DNA of 14,503 bases. It comes from an uncultured Lachnospiraceae bacterium (GTDB taxonomy: Bacteria; Bacillota; Clostridia; Lachnospirales; Lachnospiraceae). A model generated the notes under the pieces. That model had not been told where the DNA came from and ran no database searches. It saw nothing but the letters and a program-made list of their open reading frames with translations. Position numbers and translations under genes: made by a program. Shown here one piece after another: positions 1-6,837 of this stretch; position 1 is the first letter of the stretch, and each line of letters opens with the position of its first letter. Location of the stretch: contig CANRJU010000039.1 of assembly GCA_947631075.1 (NCBI GenBank), forward strand, positions 1-14,503, read 5' to 3'.

Positions 1-824
1 GTGACCCGTCGCAGATCTTCCTCATCCAGCGCCGCCAGCAAAATGCCGTCGTCCGTCTCCTCTGTTTTTGCCTTAAAAAAACTGGCCTTACATTCGATTT
101 TTCTCAGCATCCGGTCGTGGGAAATCCCGCCGTGAAAACTGTCGTCGTAAAAGGCCTCCCCGAACCGGGGATCGTACTCATTCATCCCCTTGAAAACGCT
201 CTGGGGCCAGAACATCACGCGCAGATCCCGCTCCGGATGCCTTTTCCGGTTCCGCGCCGCCTTGCGGATCATTTTCGCCCGCAGCTTTTCCCGGTTCTTG
301 TCCGGAAAAAATCTCCACGCGTACTGGTGGGAAAAATAATACAGCGGAAAATCCGTCTCCGCATCCTGCGCCAGATACTGGTGACAGACCGTGGACAGAT
401 CCACATAGTTATATGTACTTTTACGCTTTTCTCCCTGACAGGAAAAAAAGGGCGCGTCCTCCAGAAAAAGATGCCGGCACAGCTCCGTCTCCGCCGCGAT
501 GTACGCCGCGATCAGTCCGCCGGAGGAGTGCCCCAGAAGGAACACTTTTTCCCCCACTACATGTTGAATAAACTCTATAATCGGCTCCGCGCAGCCCGCA
601 ATCGTGTACTTTTCCCTGTCGTGAAGGCTGCCGCCGTGCCCGTAGCAGTCCACTGAATAAATATGATAGCGCTCTGACAGTTTGCGGAACGTATTTTTAA
701 AACTTAATCCGTCCATCCCCTGGGCGTGAATCATCACCAGCGGCTCCCCCGAATCCCCCGCCTCATAATAATGAAGCCGGATCTGTTCCGTCTCATAAAC
801 AGCCGATTTTATGTTCTGCGACAT
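1..824 (-). CDS. alpha/beta hydrolase, 3' end off the window
   Basis: Reading the minus strand from the ATG at 824 gives 274 codons with no stop, so the gene runs past the left edge. It is an alpha/beta-hydrolase-fold enzyme, probably cytoplasmic because no signal peptide is visible. An early strand ends in MIHAQGMDG (residues 31-39), where the oxyanion loop normally sits. A DxxGxG motif (D59, G62, G64) follows, then the nucleophile elbow GHSSGG (98-103) with Ser100 as the predicted nucleophile. A late strand followed by TDDG (257-260) is a candidate site for the catalytic acid. The catalytic His is not seen and is probably outside the window. The substrate cannot be told. The start is supported by AGGAAGG just upstream. 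The ATG lies 2 nt after the permease stop, so it is the third gene of the exporter operon and may act on the exported compound or a related lipid or ester. Confidence 0.85.
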   Translation of the reverse strand, partial: MSQNIKSAVYETEQIRLHYYEAGDSGEPLVMIHAQGMDGLSFKNTFRKLSERYHIYSVDCYGHGGSLHDREKYTIAGCAEPIIEFIQHVVGEKVFLLGHSSGGLIAAYIAAETELCRHLFLEDAPFFSCQGEKRKSTYNYVDLSTVCHQYLAQDAETDFPLYYFSHQYAWRFFPDKNREKLRAKMIRKAARNRKRHPERDLRVMFWPQSVFKGMNEYDPRFGEAFYDDSFHGGISHDRMLRKIECKASFFKAKTEETDDGILLAALDEEDLRRV

Positions 825-826
825 AG

Positions 827-2173
827 CTACCTTCCTTTCTTCAGGACCGCCCCGATTTTGAGAGCGGCGCCGTACATCAGGACGCCCCGCCGATAAATCC
901 TCGCCGAGATGACGCCGATTCCCACGGCGGAACCAATCAGAATCAGCACGGAAACGACGATTTCATACCAGGGCACGGTGCTCATGGCAATGCGGGTGAA
1001 CATGGCCATGGGCGAGGTGAACGGCACATAGGAGCACGCTTTCATCCAGATATTATCCACATCGCCGCTGGACATCGAGTACACCACCACGAGAAAAGCG
1101 GCGATGAATACCAGCGTAATCGGCATCACGGCCGTATTGATATCCTCCAGTTTGGAGACGGTAGACCCCACCGCCCCGTACATAAAGGCATAGATAAAAA
1201 AGCCGAGGATGAAAAACAAAAACATATAAGCCAGCAAATGGAGGGGCATGTCAAAAATAGAACGGATAATTTCATTGCCGCTCCAATAGGACTGGTTGAC
1301 TTGAAAGCACAAAAAGGCGGAGCCGAATACGCAGACCAACTGGAGAAGGCCCGCCAGACAGGACGCAATGACCTTTCCGAACATCAGCGACACCGGCTTC
1401 GCGCTGGTGATGAGAAGCTCCATGGTCCGGGAACTTTTCTCCGACGCCACATGCGTGGCCACCATCTGTCCGTAAAACAGAATGACCATGTACAGGGCAA
1501 AAATCATAATATAGGTGTAAAAGAAATTCTGCATCTGATCCTGTCCCAGCCTCTCTGTATCGTGCTCTATGGCCAGCGAGAGAATCTGATCCGCCTCGCT
1601 TCCAGTCAGCCCCTTTCCTACCAGGGCGTCCCGGCGGGCCATGCGGCCCAGGATCTCGTCCGCCTCGCTCGTATTCATATCGTACAGGGCCAGGTCGTCC
1701 ACATAATATATATAGGAAGAAATACCTCGCAGAACAAAAGCGCACTCCGCCTCACCGGACAAAATCTGCTCCCGGATTCCGGCCGGATTCCCGTCGGTCA
1801 GGCGCACATCATACTCCGTGAAAGCCTCCGCAAAAGAAGCCAGTACATCGTCCATTGCCACTGGCGCGTCCGCCTTGCCTTCTGACTGCCCGGATTGATC
1901 CGAATCCGCCGCCCCGTCGTCTGACTGCCCGAATTGATCCGAGCCCTCCGCCCCATTGGCCGGCTGCCCGGACAGACTGGAATCCGCCGCCAGCAGCATA
2001 ACCGGCTTCTCGCTCTTTTCCGGCTCTCTGCCCTGCTCCAGCAGCCCCGCCGCCCGTGGAGAGAACATGACAATCACAATCGCGGCCATGAGAAACAGCG
2101 TCACGCCTACAAACACCTTATTTTTCAGATAATTCATAAATTCAAACTGAAAAATCGTTCTAAACTGCTTCAT
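827..2173 (-). CDS. ABC-2 type exporter permease, NatB-like
   Basis: A 448-residue integral membrane subunit of an ABC exporter. One membrane helix (about 20-37) is followed by a large outside domain (about 40-215) and then five more helices (about 217-236, 262-289, 310-332, 349-366, 402-424). The segments EKSSRTMELLITSAKP (245-260) and YVPFTSPMAMFTRI (382-395) are typical of the NatB/ABC-2 (ABC2_membrane_3) family. Residues 64-104 are an Asp/Gly/Ser/Gln-rich stretch containing an in-frame 13-residue duplication, which is unusual for the family. The ATG overlaps the TGA of the ATPase gene by 4 nt (ATGA), so translation is coupled and the pair forms one transporter. NatAB exports sodium in Bacillus, but relatives handle other substrates, so the cargo here is unknown. 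Confidence 0.9.
   Translation of the reverse strand: MKQFRTIFQFEFMNYLKNKVFVGVTLFLMAAIVIVMFSPRAAGLLEQGREPEKSEKPVMLLAADSSLSGQPANGAEGSDQFGQSDDGAADSDQSGQSEGKADAPVAMDDVLASFAEAFTEYDVRLTDGNPAGIREQILSGEAECAFVLRGISSYIYYVDDLALYDMNTSEADEILGRMARRDALVGKGLTGSEADQILSLAIEHDTERLGQDQMQNFFYTYIMIFALYMVILFYGQMVATHVASEKSSRTMELLITSAKPVSLMFGKVIASCLAGLLQLVCVFGSAFLCFQVNQSYWSGNEIIRSIFDMPLHLLAYMFLFFILGFFIYAFMYGAVGSTVSKLEDINTAVMPITLVFIAAFLVVVYSMSSGDVDNIWMKACSYVPFTSPMAMFTRIAMSTVPWYEIVVSVLILIGSAVGIGVISARIYRRGVLMYGAALKIGAVLKKGR
1881..1942 (-). repeat. 39-bp in-frame tandem duplication in the permease loop
   Basis: A 23-bp segment at 1881-1903 recurs at 1920-1942 with one mismatch, a period of 39 bp or 13 codons. It encodes SDQFGQS and SDQSGQS in the outside loop of the permease. 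It keeps the reading frame and looks like slippage in a disordered linker. Confidence 0.8.
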
Positions 2174-3078
2174 TTCCGCTCATCCTCCGCGCCCGGTCCC
2201 CCGGTATATTCCACAAAAATTTCGTTCAAAGAGGGCTCGGACACCCGTATTTCATCTATGTCGTACTGGTCGGACAGCCGCCGCATGACCGACTGCTTCT
2301 CGTCCGGGGAGTTCAGCTTAATGAGCAGAGTCCCATCCTCCGCCACCTGACACGCAGTCCCCCACTCGCGGGCTATGCGCTCCGCCTGTTCCGAGCGCAC
2401 GATCAGCGTATCCCTGGCGCGTTCCCGCTTGATATCGTGAATACTTCCGCGCACCGCGATCCGCCCCTCGTGGAGAATCGCGATCTGGTCACAGAATTCT
2501 TCGATGTAATTCATCTGGTGACTGGAAAAAAGAACAATTTTCCCCTTCTCCATCTCCTCTTTCACCACATCTTTAAGGAGCATGGCATTGACCGGATCCA
2601 GCCCCGAAAAGGGCTCGTCCAGCATGAGGATATCCGGGTCGTGGACAAGCGCCGTGATCAACTGGATTTTCTGCTGATTTCCCTTGGACAGCGTGTCCAG
2701 CCGCTTTTTGCGGTACTCCGTCATGTCCAGCCGCTCCAGCCAGTAATCCACTGCCTTCAGGGCGTCCGCTCTTTTCATCCCCTTGAGCTCCGCGAAATAG
2801 AGAAGCTGGTCGAGGATTTTTTTCTTCGGGTACAGCCCACGCTCCTCCGGCAAGTATCCGATTCCAATCCGGGAGCGGTCAATCGGCTTTCCGTCAATCC
2901 GCACCTCGCCCCTGTCAGCGGGAAAGACATCCAGGAGAATACGGATCGTCGTCGTCTTGCCCGCGCCGTTCCTCCCCAGCAGCCCCAGCGCCTTCCCGCT
3001 CTCAGCCACAAGGGAAATCCCCTTTAAAACCTGTTTTTCTCCAAAACTCTTTTCTATATCAATCAGCTGGAGTTCCAT
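2170..3078 (-). CDS. ABC exporter ATPase, NatA-like
   Basis: A 302-residue ATPase that powers the adjacent NatB-like permease from the cytoplasmic side. Walker A is GRNGAGKTT (35-43). YLPEERGLYPKKKILDQ (75-91) is typical of the NatA subgroup. The signature is LSKGNQQK (130-137), Walker B is LMLDEP (151-156) and the switch His is His187. A C-terminal extension (about 215-302) corresponds to the DUF4162-type tail. I chose the ATG at 3078 because GGAGGGGAG precedes it and the residues before MELQLIDIEK are not conserved in kind. A longer reading from a TTG at 3141 would swallow the likely promoter. The stop overlaps the permease start by 4 nt. It heads a three-gene operon with the permease and hydrolase. 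Confidence 0.92.
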   Translation of the reverse strand: MELQLIDIEKSFGEKQVLKGISLVAESGKALGLLGRNGAGKTTTIRILLDVFPADRGEVRIDGKPIDRSRIGIGYLPEERGLYPKKKILDQLLYFAELKGMKRADALKAVDYWLERLDMTEYRKKRLDTLSKGNQQKIQLITALVHDPDILMLDEPFSGLDPVNAMLLKDVVKEEMEKGKIVLFSSHQMNYIEEFCDQIAILHEGRIAVRGSIHDIKRERARDTLIVRSEQAERIAREWGTACQVAEDGTLLIKLNSPDEKQSVMRRLSDQYDIDEIRVSEPSLNEIFVEYTGGPGAEDERK

Positions 3079-3112
3079 ATCCGTCTCCCCTCCAAGGCCT
3101 GTTTCTTTTTCT

Positions 3113-3141
3113 AGTATAAACGTTTCTCTCTGAGCGTGCAA
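3113..3141 (-). promoter_or_regulatory. Putative sigma-A promoter of the exporter operon
   Basis: On the minus strand a good -10 box TATACT (3113-3118) sits 17 bp from TTGCAC (3136-3141), a weak -35 with only TTG conserved. Transcription would start near 3106, leaving about 28 nt before the ATG at 3078. An inverted repeat AAAAG-TC-CTTTT (3147-3158) lies just upstream, between the two divergent promoters, and could be an operator, though it is short. Confidence 0.55.
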
Positions 3142-3175
3142 TAAATAAAAGTCCTTTTGTCATAATAATTTGGTT

Positions 3176-3204
3176 TTAACTTCCTATTCCGCCCGTCTTA
3201 TGAT
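3176..3204 (+). promoter_or_regulatory. Putative sigma-A promoter of the amino-acid importer operon
   Basis: TTAACT (3176-3181) and TATGAT (3199-3204) are separated by 17 bp, matching 4/6 and 5/6 of the consensus. Transcription would begin near 3211. This promoter is divergent from the exporter promoter, with about 35 bp between the two -35 boxes. Confidence 0.5.
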
Positions 3205-3210
3205 ACAATG

Positions 3211-3291
3211 ATAAATATCAACCAAACATGGAGGAAAATCCTCTCCTCGCCAGAGGGCTCGCATTTTCCTTCGGAAAACATGGAGGATTTT
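3211..3291 (+). promoter_or_regulatory. Structured 5' leader with possible SD sequestration
   Basis: The leader carries a 12-nt exact direct repeat AAACATGGAGGA at 3224-3235 and 3276-3287; the second copy holds the working Shine-Dalgarno. AAAATCCTC (3235-3243) is perfectly complementary to GAGGATTTT (3283-3291), which abuts the ATG, so a 9-bp helix could hide the ribosome site. Competing helices exist: GGAAAAT (3233-3239) with ATTTTCC (3263-3269), enclosing CCTCT/AGAGG, and a local hairpin TTTTCC-TTC-GGAAAA (3264-3278). These share strands, so the RNA could switch between open and closed forms. I recognise no known riboswitch class here. Confidence 0.45.
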
Positions 3292-4869
3292 ATGAAAAAC
3301 ACAGCAAGAATCATTTTATCCGTTTTCCTCTGCCTTCTTGTCGGCCTGACAGGCCTGCCTTTCGGGCAGAGCACGGCAGAGGCGGCGGAGACAACGCAGT
3401 TTATCGTGGGCTTTGACGCCGAATTCCCGCCTTACGGCTATCTGGATGAGAGCGGTGAGTATGTGGGCTTCGATCTGAGTCTGGCGGAGGAGGTGTGCCA
3501 ACGCAATGGCTGGGAACTCGTAAAACGCCCGATTTCCTGGGATTCCAAGGACAAAGAACTGGATTCCGGCGCCATCTCCTGTATCTGGAACGGCTTTACC
3601 ATGAACGGCCGGGAGGACGACTACACCTGGACGACGCCGTATGTGGACAATTCCCAGGTGGTGATTGTCAAGAAGGATGGCGATATTCACTCTCTCGCGG
3701 ACCTCGCAGGGAAAATCTTAGCCGTACAAACGGATTCATCGGCGTTAGCGGCGCTGACCGGGGAGGACGCCACGGCGGAGAACCGGAAAATTGAGGCTTC
3801 CCTCAAGGAGCTGCAGCAGGTAGGGGACTACAACTCCGCCTTTATGAATCTGGAGAGCGGCATGGTGGACGCCATCGCCATGGACTACGGCGTCGCCGCC
3901 TATCAGCTGTCCGGCAAAGAGGACGTCTTTACTGTATTGGACGAGCGGCTTTCCACGGAAAAATACGCCGTCGGCTTTAAGCCGGGCAACACCGAGCTGA
4001 GAGATCAGGTGCAGATTTCCCTGCTGGAGATGCTCTACGACGGAACCTTTGAAAATATCGCGAAAGAGTGGGGCTTATCCGACAGCATCTGCCTGAGCTT
4101 TGACGACACTACCTATATAGATGGGGGCAAAGTACCGGAGGTGGACACGAGCAAGCTCTCCAAGGTGACGGAGGAGACAGAGGAGGCGACCAAGGGTGCC
4201 GGGGCGAAAGTGAATAAAATGTCGCCGGTCCAGGTCGCAAAGCAGTTAGGCAGCGGTATGCTTGCCACGCTGGCTATTTTCCTTCTGACGCTGTTGTTTT
4301 CCCTGCCGCTGGGGCTGGGGCTCTGCGCCATCCGCATGTCCCGCTTCCGCGTGCTGCAGGCAATCGCGAAAATATATATTTCCATAATGAGGGGAACGCC
4401 GCTCATGCTGCAGCTCTTAGTCGTATTTTTCGCGCCCTATTACGCGTTCCACATCAACACGTCCTACTCCTATCGCTTTATCGCGGTAATTCTGGGATTT
4501 TCCCTGAATTACGCGGCATACTTTGCCGAGATTTACCGCTCCGGCTTCCAGAGCATCCCGGCGGGGCAGCGGGAGGCGGCGATGATCATGGGATACAGCC
4601 GCGGACAGACATTTTTGCACATCTTGTTCCCGCAGATGGTCAAGCGCGTGATGCCGCCGGTCACAAACGAGGTGATCACGCTGGTAAAGGACACGTCGCT
4701 GGCGTTTGCCCTCGCCTATACGGAGATGTTTACACTGGCCAAGCAGATTGCCGCCGCGCAGGCGTCGCTCATGCCGCTGTTTATCGCGGGCATCTTCTAC
4801 TATGTATTTAACTTTATTGTGGCGTACCTGATGGAGCGCATAGAAAAGAAGCTGGATTATTACCGGTAA
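3292..4869 (+). CDS. Polar amino-acid ABC importer, binding protein fused to permease
   Basis: A 525-residue fusion. Residues 1-32 are a signal sequence ending AEA-A. Residues 33-about 262 are a family 3 solute-binding domain, with GFDAEFPPYGYLDESGEYVGFD typical of polar amino-acid binders. A charged linker (about 263-308) leads to a permease of about five helices (about 311-525) with the EAA loop IPAGQREAAMIMGYSRG (422-438), which docks the ATPase. No lipobox is seen; the permease anchors the binding domain. This GlnP-style fusion is common in Bacillota. The likely substrate is glutamine, glutamate, cystine or another polar amino acid; the sequence does not decide. I start at ATG 3292 because GGAGG (3282-3286) precedes it and a signal peptide follows. 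An upstream in-frame ATG at 3208 overlaps the promoter's start site. The ATPase gene follows after 28 nt. Confidence 0.92.
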   Translation: MKNTARIILSVFLCLLVGLTGLPFGQSTAEAAETTQFIVGFDAEFPPYGYLDESGEYVGFDLSLAEEVCQRNGWELVKRPISWDSKDKELDSGAISCIWNGFTMNGREDDYTWTTPYVDNSQVVIVKKDGDIHSLADLAGKILAVQTDSSALAALTGEDATAENRKIEASLKELQQVGDYNSAFMNLESGMVDAIAMDYGVAAYQLSGKEDVFTVLDERLSTEKYAVGFKPGNTELRDQVQISLLEMLYDGTFENIAKEWGLSDSICLSFDDTTYIDGGKVPEVDTSKLSKVTEETEEATKGAGAKVNKMSPVQVAKQLGSGMLATLAIFLLTLLFSLPLGLGLCAIRMSRFRVLQAIAKIYISIMRGTPLMLQLLVVFFAPYYAFHINTSYSYRFIAVILGFSLNYAAYFAEIYRSGFQSIPAGQREAAMIMGYSRGQTFLHILFPQMVKRVMPPVTNEVITLVKDTSLAFALAYTEMFTLAKQIAAAQASLMPLFIAGIFYYVFNFIVAYLMERIEKKLDYYR

Positions 4870-4897
4870 TACCATGAATTAAAAGAGAGGATTCTGT

Positions 4898-5659
4898 ATG
4901 AAAATATTAGATATGAAACATATAAAAAAGAGTTTTGGGGACAAGACGGTGCTGCAGGATATTGACCTGTGCGTCTCCACGGGAGAGGTCGTATCCATTC
5001 TGGGGCCGTCCGGCTCCGGAAAATCCACGCTGCTTCGCTGCGCCACGTTTTTGGAGACCATCGACAGCGGCGAGATTTCCTATTCCGGCCAGACCGTAAT
5101 CCATACCGGGGCGGATGGGAGCGCGGTCTATCCCAAGAGGAAGGAATTGCAGGAGGCGCAGGCCAACTTTGGACTGGTGTTCCAGAATTTTAACCTTTTT
5201 CCCCATTTTTCTGTGCTGAAAAATATCACCCACGCCCCGCTCACCGTCCACAAGCGGAACAAGGAGGATGTGCTCGCCGAGGCCAGGGAGCTGCTTGCCA
5301 AGGTGGGGCTGACGGACAAGGAGGACGCATATCCCTGCGAGCTCTCCGGCGGACAGCAACAGCGGGTGGCAATCGCAAGGGCCCTTGCCCTGAACCCGAA
5401 GATTCTGTATTTTGACGAGCCTACATCGGCTCTCGACCCGGAGATCACGGCGGAGATCCTGCGCGTCATGAAACAGCTGGCGGCAGAAAAAATGACAATG
5501 GTCATCGTCACCCACGAAATTGATTTTGCCAGAGCCGTATCGGACCGGGTGGTGTTCATGGATAACGGCTATGTGGTGGAAGACGGAAAGCCGGAGGACG
5601 TCATCGACAATCCGAAGAACGAGAGGACGAGAGCGTTCCTGCAAAAGCTCCATGTGTAG
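4898..5659 (+). CDS. Polar amino-acid ABC importer ATPase, GlnQ-like
   Basis: A 253-residue cytoplasmic ATPase that drives the fused binding protein/permease encoded just upstream. Motifs in order: Walker A GPSGSGKST (36-44), Q-loop Gln96 in LVFQNFNLFPH, signature LSGGQQQR (149-156), Walker B ILYFDEP (169-175), D-loop SALD and switch His206 in VTHEID. FQNFNLFPHFSVLKNI and the full length fit the GlnQ/HisP polar amino-acid group. There is a small insertion (about 70-85, GADGSAVYPKRKE) in the stretch before the Q-loop; similar inserts occur in this subgroup. The ribosome site GAGAGG lies upstream of the ATG. No strong terminator follows the stop; the next promoter starts 46 nt later. Confidence 0.94.
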   Translation: MKILDMKHIKKSFGDKTVLQDIDLCVSTGEVVSILGPSGSGKSTLLRCATFLETIDSGEISYSGQTVIHTGADGSAVYPKRKELQEAQANFGLVFQNFNLFPHFSVLKNITHAPLTVHKRNKEDVLAEARELLAKVGLTDKEDAYPCELSGGQQQRVAIARALALNPKILYFDEPTSALDPEITAEILRVMKQLAAEKMTMVIVTHEIDFARAVSDRVVFMDNGYVVEDGKPEDVIDNPKNERTRAFLQKLHV

Positions 5660-5695
5660 AAATTATAAATCAGCAATTACAAATTACAAATCAGC
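5660..5695 (+). repeat. AT-rich direct repeat, 15-bp unit twice
   Basis: AAATTATAAATCAGC (5660-5674) and AAATTACAAATCAGC (5681-5695) differ by one base and are separated by AATTAC, itself part of the unit. The tract begins directly after the ATPase stop and ends 9 bp before the -35 box of the next operon. It stands out as AT-rich in a GC-rich window. It could be a regulator binding site or leftover of a small repeat. Confidence 0.7.
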
Positions 5696-5704
5696 GCAAA
5701 AAAC

Positions 5705-5733
5705 TTGTGCAAATTAACCAAATGTGGTATACT
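5705..5733 (+). promoter_or_regulatory. Extended -10 promoter of the binding protein/chemoreceptor operon
   Basis: TTGTGC (5705-5710), 17 bp, then TATACT (5728-5733), preceded by TG in the extended -10 position (5725-5726). Transcription would start near 5740, about 54 nt before the ATG at 5794. A GTG in frame at 5707 lies inside the -35 box and is therefore not the start codon. Confidence 0.65.
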
Positions 5734-5793
5734 GGAAAAACAGAGTATGTGCTTTTTTGCACAAAACAGATTGTCGAAAGAAGGGATACCGTT

Positions 5794-6810
5794 ATGAAAA
5801 AACTTAAAAAGAGCCTGATCAGCCTATTTCTGGCCGTCTGCATGGTGTTTACGCTGACCTCATGCGGGCAGGAGAGCGCGGTGCAGCCGGAAGGAGAACA
5901 GGCGTCAGAGGACAACTCCTCCCTGATTACTGTGGGCTTCGCGCTGTCCGGCGCCAGCGCGGGATGGAGCGCGGCGTTAGTCCAGTCCGTGAAGGACAAC
6001 TGCACGGAGGAAAACGGAATCAACTTATTATTTGAGAGCGCCGATGACAGCTTTGACAAGCAGGTCGAGATCATCCGCTCCTTTATCGAGAAGAAGGTGG
6101 ACGCCATCGGCTTTACGCCTCTTGTCTCGGACGGATGGGACGACGTGCTGAAAGAAGCGAAGGACGCGGGCATTCCGGTCATTATGCTGGACCGTACCAT
6201 CAACACGGAGGACGATACCCTGTACACGAGCTGGGTAGGATCTGATTTCCTGCTGGAAGGCTACAAGGGCGCCGACTGGCTGATTGAATATATGAAGGAA
6301 CACCATACCGGCAAGGGCAAGATCAAGGTGGGAATCTTCCAGGGAACGCTGGGAGCCAGCGCCGAGGTCGGACGCACCCAGGGCATCGAGGAGATGCTCG
6401 GAGACGCCGGGAATTACCAGATTGTCTACAAGGCCGAGGGCGGCTTCAGCCACGACGGCGGCGTTGAGAACATGAAGAAAGTTCTCGACAAAGGACTGGA
6501 TCTGGACGTTCTGGTCGCGGAGAATGACGACATGGCGTTAGGAGCCATCGAGGTCATGGAGAAGCATGGAATCAAGCCCGGAAAAGACATTGTCATCCTC
6601 TCTTTCGACGCCACGACGCCCGGTTTCGAGGCCATGATCGCCGGAAAGATCAACTGCGACATGGAATGTAACCCGCTGAGCGGAAAAATTTTTGTAGAAC
6701 TGATCAAAAAATCCCTAAACGGAGATCCCGTAGAGAAAAAGACCTACGTTCAGGAGCAGCTTTTCCCCGCTGACACAGCGGCCGATTACATTGACGGAAG
6801 AAAGTATTAA
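5794..6810 (+). CDS. Sugar-binding lipoprotein, YtfQ-like (Peripla_BP_4)
   Basis: A 338-residue extracellular binding protein tethered by lipid. The signal peptide has a lipobox LTSC with Cys24 as the lipid site. The mature part has the type I binding fold of the ribose/galactose group. GFALSGASAGW (48-58), DAIGFTPLVSDGWDDVLKEA (103-122) and IPVIMLDRTIN (127-137) strongly resemble YtfQ, the galactofuranose-binding protein of E. coli. Likely sugar contacts are Trp58, Asp133-Arg134, Arg194, Asn244-Asp245 and Asp272. The start is set by AAGGG (5781-5785) eight bases before the ATG. Neither a sugar ATPase nor a permease is adjacent; a chemoreceptor follows after 27 nt. It may therefore deliver ligand to the receptor rather than, or as well as, to a distant transporter. 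The exact sugar is not known. Confidence 0.88.
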   Translation: MKKLKKSLISLFLAVCMVFTLTSCGQESAVQPEGEQASEDNSSLITVGFALSGASAGWSAALVQSVKDNCTEENGINLLFESADDSFDKQVEIIRSFIEKKVDAIGFTPLVSDGWDDVLKEAKDAGIPVIMLDRTINTEDDTLYTSWVGSDFLLEGYKGADWLIEYMKEHHTGKGKIKVGIFQGTLGASAEVGRTQGIEEMLGDAGNYQIVYKAEGGFSHDGGVENMKKVLDKGLDLDVLVAENDDMALGAIEVMEKHGIKPGKDIVILSFDATTPGFEAMIAGKINCDMECNPLSGKIFVELIKKSLNGDPVEKKTYVQEQLFPADTAADYIDGRKY

Positions 6811-6837
6811 GGAGCCAGAATGGAGGATAGATGATAT

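Noticed and set aside
117..656. A 179-codon plus-strand frame at the left end
   Set aside because: The opposite strand encodes an alpha/beta hydrolase with a GHSSGG elbow and DxxGxG motif in good order, so this is its shadow.
3079..3141. TTG start for the exporter ATPase, 21 residues longer
   Set aside because: The ATG at 3078 has a strong ribosome site, and the longer form would begin in the likely -35 box.
3208..3291. ATG at 3208 as start of the importer fusion
   Set aside because: It overlaps the predicted transcription start, has no ribosome site, and would put 28 residues in front of a normal signal peptide.
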